A stretch of DNA of 44,817 nucleotides, taken from NCBI GenBank assembly GCA_041609895.1, contig JBFIPX010000007.1:1-44817 (forward strand), given 5' to 3'. Source of the stretch: JAHHLP01 sp041609895 (GTDB lineage: Bacteria > Bacteroidota > Rhodothermia > Rhodothermales > JABDKH01). The notes below the pieces were generated by a model that saw nothing but the letters and a program-made list of their open reading frames with translations, was not told the DNA's origin and did not search any database. Every line of letters starts with the position of its first letter. Position 1 is the first letter of the stretch. A program made the position numbers and the translations under genes. Shown here in pieces: positions 41,252 through 44,817 of this stretch.

Positions 41252-41767
41252 ATGCTAACGTCCCCTGCGAAACGGCTCGCACTTCATTTCATCGTGTCGG
41301 CGATCTGCGCCTACGCCATCTTCGGACTGATCGGACTGGCGGCAACGCCGCTACTTGGACTGCCCATGCAAGATGGCGAAACGCTCGCCGCGTTAGACTT
41401 TTCGTTTCCGGTCGAGGGCGGCGACTGGACCGAACCGTCGGGGTATGCCTCCCGTGGCTGGCTGTATCGTCGCGCGTACGTCGAGGGGACGACCCGGGCC
41501 GGTACTCGGCGTTCAGAACAGGTTCTCAAGGTGGGCTGGCCGTTCACCGTCGTCCGTGGCTTTGTCCGAAGTGGAGGTGGGGGCCCCGGCGATGAAGGCG
41601 TGGGCTGGGCTTCGCAGTCAAGACCCGGCGAACCGGCTCGGTTGCTGCCGGTCCAACCCGTGTGGCCAGGGGTCGTCCTATACGGATTCCTAGGGGTCCT
41701 CGTAATTAGCGCCTTTAGAAAGCGAACCGTAAGGACTCGATCTTTTCGACGGAGTTTTCGTTCTTGA
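41252..41767 (+). CDS. Hypothetical membrane protein, two helices with a Gly-rich loop
   Basis: A protein of 171 residues from the ATG at 41252. One membrane helix lies near residues 11-30 (FIVSAICAYAIFGLIGL) and a second near the C-terminus (PGVVLYGFLGVLVISAF). The soluble domain between them is about 100 residues with aromatic residues, a short poly-Gly run (SGGGGPGDEG) and proline-rich end. A strongly basic tail (RKRTVRTRSFRRSF) follows the last helix, placing it in the cytoplasm. I do not recognise the family. It may be the last gene of the small run starting at 38637. Confidence 0.5.
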   Translation: MLTSPAKRLALHFIVSAICAYAIFGLIGLAATPLLGLPMQDGETLAALDFSFPVEGGDWTEPSGYASRGWLYRRAYVEGTTRAGTRRSEQVLKVGWPFTVVRGFVRSGGGGPGDEGVGWASQSRPGEPARLLPVQPVWPGVVLYGFLGVLVISAFRKRTVRTRSFRRSFRS

Positions 41768-42002
41768 GATCGATCCTGTCACGCTGAACCGGCGTCTTGC
41801 CTTGCGACCTGAAGACGACTGGGTTGGACGAGCAAGCGAACAGGAATTTGTCGCGCCTTTGCATGCGACAAGAGAAAGCACTACAAGTAACGCAAACATG
41901 ATCGACGCCAGGGCACCTGTTTGGCGCGTTATAGACGCAATTCTTGAATTTGTCGATTCGTGTCATGAAACCACGAGATTCAGTTAAACCATAGGAGCGG
42001 CC

Positions 42003-42359
42003 ATGGCTCGTTACATCGACGGATTCGTCCTTCCTATTCCGCGGGACCGCCTGGACGAGTACAAGCGTGTTGTCGAAACGGTGGCGGAGATCTGGAAGGA
42101 ACATGGGGCACTCGATTACAGGGAATACGTCGGCGACGATCTGTATTTGGATGGAACGCGGCCGTTCACTGATCTTGTAGATGCAAAGGGCGATGAAGCC
42201 ATCGTGTTCGGATGGGTGGACTTTGATTCTCGCGAGGCACGCGATTTGGCAAACGAGAAAGTCGCGGCCGATCCCAGGATGGCCGATTTGATAGAGTCGT
42301 CGAATTCCGGATTCAACGCTAAGCGGATGGGGTACGGCGGGTTCCGGCGGCTCGTTTGA
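42003..42359 (+). CDS. DUF1428 family protein (YbaA-like)
   Basis: A protein of 118 residues with a good AGGAG five bases before the ATG. The DUF1428 pattern is clear: YIDGFVLPIPRDRLDEYKRVVE, HGALDYREYVGDDL, DEAIVFGWVDFDSREARDLAN and the ending GFNAKRMGYGGFRRLV. The fold is a dimeric alpha-beta barrel related to the ABM proteins. Its function is unknown, and it is usually cytoplasmic. Confidence 0.93.
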   Translation: MARYIDGFVLPIPRDRLDEYKRVVETVAEIWKEHGALDYREYVGDDLYLDGTRPFTDLVDAKGDEAIVFGWVDFDSREARDLANEKVAADPRMADLIESSNSGFNAKRMGYGGFRRLV

Positions 42360-42447
42360 TCCGCCGGTCAGGAATGCAGGCCGCCTCCGCGATACAGGGG
42401 GAATAGTCGCCATCGCCGGACCTTCCTTCCAAAGAATAGCCAGCATC

Positions 42448-42876
42448 ATGAAAGCACTTACCGTAGTCATGTTCGTCCTGAGTTGTTGTGCGACGACACT
42501 CTTTGCTCAGGAGCCCCGGCAAGTCGAAAAGAGCGGTCAGCACGCCGAGCTCAAGTTAGAGGAAATCGTAGCGGGGCACCTTCAAGAGCTGAACGGCAAG
42601 TACAAGCTCAGAGTGGCGCAGGTCACATACGAGCCCGGGGGCCATATCGGCCCGCACCATCATGTGGGCCCTGGAATCCGTTGCGTAACGCAAGGCGAAC
42701 TGACATACGTGAAGCCAGAGGTAACCACCGTTTATCGAGCAGGAGATTGTTTTTTTGAAAGCGGGGCTGTGAGTCATACGGCTCACAACGGTGGAGGCGT
42801 GCCTGTCTTACTCTACAATTTCTTGTTACTGCCAGCAGATTGGGAAGGAGGTTCGGCCGTCCCAGTACCGGAGTAG
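42448..42876 (+). CDS. Exported cupin-domain protein
   Basis: A protein of 142 residues. Residues 1-21 form a signal peptide ending TLFAQ. The cupin domain has metal-binding residues in HIGPHHHVGPGIRCVTQGE (three His and a Glu) and a later His in GAVSHTAHN. It is a single-domain RmlC-like cupin, probably periplasmic. The reaction is not known. It lies 88 bases after the DUF1428 gene on the same strand. Confidence 0.85.
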   Translation: MKALTVVMFVLSCCATTLFAQEPRQVEKSGQHAELKLEEIVAGHLQELNGKYKLRVAQVTYEPGGHIGPHHHVGPGIRCVTQGELTYVKPEVTTVYRAGDCFFESGAVSHTAHNGGGVPVLLYNFLLLPADWEGGSAVPVPE

Positions 42877-43070
42877 CGCTTGGAGATCAATACATTAATA
42901 TGCCGATGGAGGATCGCCCGCAACAGGTTTGGTGCCGAGTATTGACGACGCCCTATTGACCCGACAGAGACAGTTCGGTATCTAGGAACCCATGCTCGCG
43001 CGGCCGCATCGATGGGCCGACAGCAGCGTGAAAGCGAGACGGATCAACCTCGAAACCTGACGAGAAAACA

Positions 43071-43472
43071 ATGAGCAAAACCGCAGCGCCGGAATATTTT
43101 CTTCTGCGGCCGGAAGTCGAAAAGGCCTACGGATATACGCATGCCATCAAGATCGGTAATGACATCAAGATCTCGGGCGCCGTTAGCATGGATGACCAGG
43201 GCAGTCCGATAGCCGTTGGCGATCTGGAGCAGCAGATGAAGAACGTGTACTCCGATCTGGACAAGGTTCTGAAGCACTTCGGATACACGTTTGATGATGT
43301 CATTGTGGAGAACGTCTTTACGACCAATATGGCAAAGTTTCTCGAGGTCGCTTCGTATCGCGGCTCGATCTACGCCGAGCGATTTCCCACGGGTACGTGG
43401 CTTGAGGTGAAGGGGCTCGCCCTGCCAGAATTCATGATCGAGATCGAACTGGAGGCTCATAGGTCCGGTTAA
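43071..43472 (+). CDS. RidA family protein, probably not a deaminase
   Basis: A protein of 133 residues. The YjgF/RidA fold is clear: YTHAIKIGNDIKISGAVSMDDQG, DLEQQMKNVYSDLDKVLKHFGYTFDDVIVENVFTTNM and LALPEFMIEIELEA. The Arg that binds the imine or enamine carboxylate in catalytic RidA sits just before the Leu-Pro of the last strand; here the equivalent residue is Ala (GLALPEF). The protein is thus likely of a non-deaminating Rid subgroup. It should be a cytoplasmic trimer. Confidence 0.88.
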   Translation: MSKTAAPEYFLLRPEVEKAYGYTHAIKIGNDIKISGAVSMDDQGSPIAVGDLEQQMKNVYSDLDKVLKHFGYTFDDVIVENVFTTNMAKFLEVASYRGSIYAERFPTGTWLEVKGLALPEFMIEIELEAHRSG

Positions 43473-43509
43473 CGTCTGCTCTCGCGTCTGCGCACCCGAG
43501 AGAATCCGT

Positions 43510-43527
43510 CCGGGCGATTCAGCCCGG
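43510..43527 (+). terminator. Weak hairpin after ridA-like gene
   Basis: CCGGGC and GCCCGG form a six-pair stem with a six-base loop, 38 bases after the stop. There is no T-run. Possible terminator or mRNA-stabilising hairpin. Confidence 0.25.
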
Positions 43528-43687
43528 CTAGCTTCGATCCCGAGGCGCTGAAGAACATCCACTGGCTCCCAACTACGGGTACAGCCACTGCAACGATCTC
43601 TTCATTAGACCGGCTCGGACGGGTTGTCAGAACACGGGCTGCAGGCATACCTTCATGCCTGATCCACACACCAATCTCGGTGAGAAC

Positions 43688-44167
43688 ATGAAAGGGCCAA
43701 TTCGTTGGGGCGTGATCCTCGGCGGCGGGGTTGCCGTACTGAGTTTCATTTTTGGCTTGGCCGGCTGGCACCGCACGTTCGAGATGTCCTTCGTCTTCCT
43801 GGCGATCGCGATTCTGCTGAATGCGGTCACGGTCGTTCTTTGTTTGCGAGATCGGGCTTCGTCGGACGCCTGGCTGGGACAGGTCAAGAACGGGCTGGTC
43901 GTAGGGCTCGTCGCCTCAGTGATAATATTCTTTGCGTCGTGGTTGGTGACAGGGGCAATTTTCCCGGACTACTTCGCGGAGATGGCTGAGGGGTATCGAC
44001 AGGCATACGCAAACATGGGGCTCTCGGAGGGCGAAGTGGACGACCTCGTTGCTGCAACGGCAAATACTTCACCCGTCAAGTCGGCCCTGGATGGCGTGGT
44101 GGGGACGATGGTTACCAGCCTCGTCGTCGCTGCCATCGCGGGAGTATGGCTTCGAAAGAAAGAATGA
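43688..44167 (+). CDS. DUF4199 family integral membrane protein
   Basis: A protein of 159 residues from the ATG at 43688; an ATG at 43655 adds eleven polar residues. Four membrane helices are visible (GVILGGGVAVLSFIFGLAG, MSFVFLAIAILLNAVTVVLCL, LVVGLVASVIIFFASWLV and MVTSLVVAAIAGVWL), with a polar segment FAEMAEGYRQAYANMGLSEGE between the third and fourth. This layout is that of DUF4199, a family found mainly in Bacteroidota and relatives. Its function is unknown. Confidence 0.82.
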   Translation: MKGPIRWGVILGGGVAVLSFIFGLAGWHRTFEMSFVFLAIAILLNAVTVVLCLRDRASSDAWLGQVKNGLVVGLVASVIIFFASWLVTGAIFPDYFAEMAEGYRQAYANMGLSEGEVDDLVAATANTSPVKSALDGVVGTMVTSLVVAAIAGVWLRKKE

Positions 44168-44222
44168 CGGGCGGACAGGCTCGTAACGACTCCCAGCTCT
44201 CTACGATCTTGCGGATACACTG

Positions 44223-44804
44223 ATGCATCTCTTCGTCACCCCAATCCTGATTGCCATCTTCACAGGAATCATCTCGTCCGATGGCAATACCTCGACTGGG
44301 CCCGACCCGGTGACGTTGTTTGATTTCAATTCGGACGAAGAAGCATCGTGGCAGGTCGTCAACGACGGAGTAATGGGAGGCCGTTCACAGGGGTACGTCG
44401 CGGTCGCGGAGGGTGCGCTGCGGTTCACTGGGACACTGGTCACAAGAGGCGGTGGCTTTACGTCTGTCCGCACGGACAAATCTGTCGATCTTCGTGGTTA
44501 CGAGGGGCTGGAGCTTCGCGTCCGCGGTAACGGACGAAGCTTTGAGGTCGAGGTGTCCGATGGTACGCGTCTGAGAGGGCGCTCTGTGTCGCGCCGCGCA
44601 CCGTTCGAGACGTCCGACGAATGGGCAATGGTGCGCGTGCCGTTCAACGCACTACGCGCGACGGTCTTCGGTCAGCCCGTTCGCGTTGCACCCATCGAGC
44701 TATCGAAGGTTGTGCGTTTCGGCCTCTACATTCTGGATGGGAAGGATGGTCCCTTCCGTCTGGAGGTTGATGCGATTCACGCCTACCGCGCGGATGAGGA
44801 CTGA
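44223..44804 (+). CDS. CIA30 family protein, probably exported
   Basis: A protein of 193 residues. A hydrophobic N-terminus (LFVTPILIAIFTGII) looks like a signal peptide. The CIA30 signature WQVVNDGVMGGRSQGYVAV is near residue 45, and the fold continues with RGGGFTSVRTDKSVDLRGYEGLELRVRG and the ending GPFRLEVDAIHAYR. Named after a complex I assembly factor, these bacterial proteins are galactose-binding-like domains of largely unknown role. It stops 13 bases before the window ends. Confidence 0.88.
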   Translation: MHLFVTPILIAIFTGIISSDGNTSTGPDPVTLFDFNSDEEASWQVVNDGVMGGRSQGYVAVAEGALRFTGTLVTRGGGFTSVRTDKSVDLRGYEGLELRVRGNGRSFEVEVSDGTRLRGRSVSRRAPFETSDEWAMVRVPFNALRATVFGQPVRVAPIELSKVVRFGLYILDGKDGPFRLEVDAIHAYRADED

Positions 44805-44817
44805 CGACCGGGAAGTG

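Noticed and set aside
41715..42470. 251-codon open frame on the minus strand across the DUF1428 gene
   Set aside because: It is antisense to a clear DUF1428 gene with a good ribosome binding site, and its sequence has no fold-like pattern.

Overview
This is a GC-rich bacterial chromosome segment from the Fibrobacteres-Chlorobi-Bacteroidetes side of the tree. The most likely source is a Rhodothermales/Rhodothermota-like or Balneola-like marine bacterium. That placement is an inference from several cues: C-terminal type IX secretion sorting domains with the NYPNPFNPST-type motif, a TonB-dependent receptor with an N-terminal carboxypeptidase-regulatory domain, a PorV-like outer-membrane protein, a DUF4199 membrane protein, and sparse Shine-Dalgarno signals. 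There is no phage, insertion sequence, CRISPR array or rRNA. The one RNA gene found is tRNA-Ser(GGA).

Layout. 1-12019: surface and secretion region. It holds the tail of a sorted protein, a spondin_N protein on the minus strand, a seven-repeat FG-GAP/VCBS protein, and then a tight plus-strand cluster of TonB-dependent receptor, 1150-residue exported protein, PorV-like beta-barrel and exported peptidoglycan-recognition amidase. 12064-15458: small accessory genes, including a six-helix membrane protein, an ABM-like monooxygenase, a chloramphenicol acetyltransferase homologue, a 75-residue unknown and TerC. 15601-25629: a 10 kb minus-strand run of core genes. In transcription order these are rplM, rpsI, rpsB, tsf, a strong terminator, pyrH, frr, tRNA-Ser, yicC, gmk, coaBC, uracil-DNA glycosylase and dnaB. 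25950-30239: a sigma-like gene convergent to dnaN, then dnaA, then an 800 bp gene-poor stretch with DnaA-box-like sites. 30240-34854: DUF177, rpmF, plsX, fabH, fabD and fabG on the plus strand. 35053-44804: mixed plus-strand accessory genes. They are RlpA-SPOR, an M49-like lipoprotein peptidase, an AlkA-like glycosylase, an AmiC/UrtA-like binding protein, a GNAT, two unknowns, DUF1428, a cupin, RidA, DUF4199 and CIA30.

How the genes work together. The core runs cover translation (L13, S9, S2, EF-Ts, RRF, L32), nucleotide and coenzyme A supply (PyrH, Gmk, CoaBC), replication (DnaA, DnaN, DnaB), uracil repair, and the start of phospholipid and fatty-acid synthesis (PlsX, FabH, FabD, FabG). The 3.3-12 kb cluster looks like an envelope system in which a TonB-dependent transporter, a large sorted surface protein, a PorV-like shuttle and a cell-wall amidase are made together. 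It is the best candidate here for an undescribed system. Other points worth a second look are a family-4-type uracil-DNA glycosylase lacking the usual iron-sulfur cysteines, a fab cluster without acpP, a binding protein of the AmiC/UrtA type without a signal peptide, and perfect DnaA boxes upstream of the glycosylase-dnaB pair and of dnaA.
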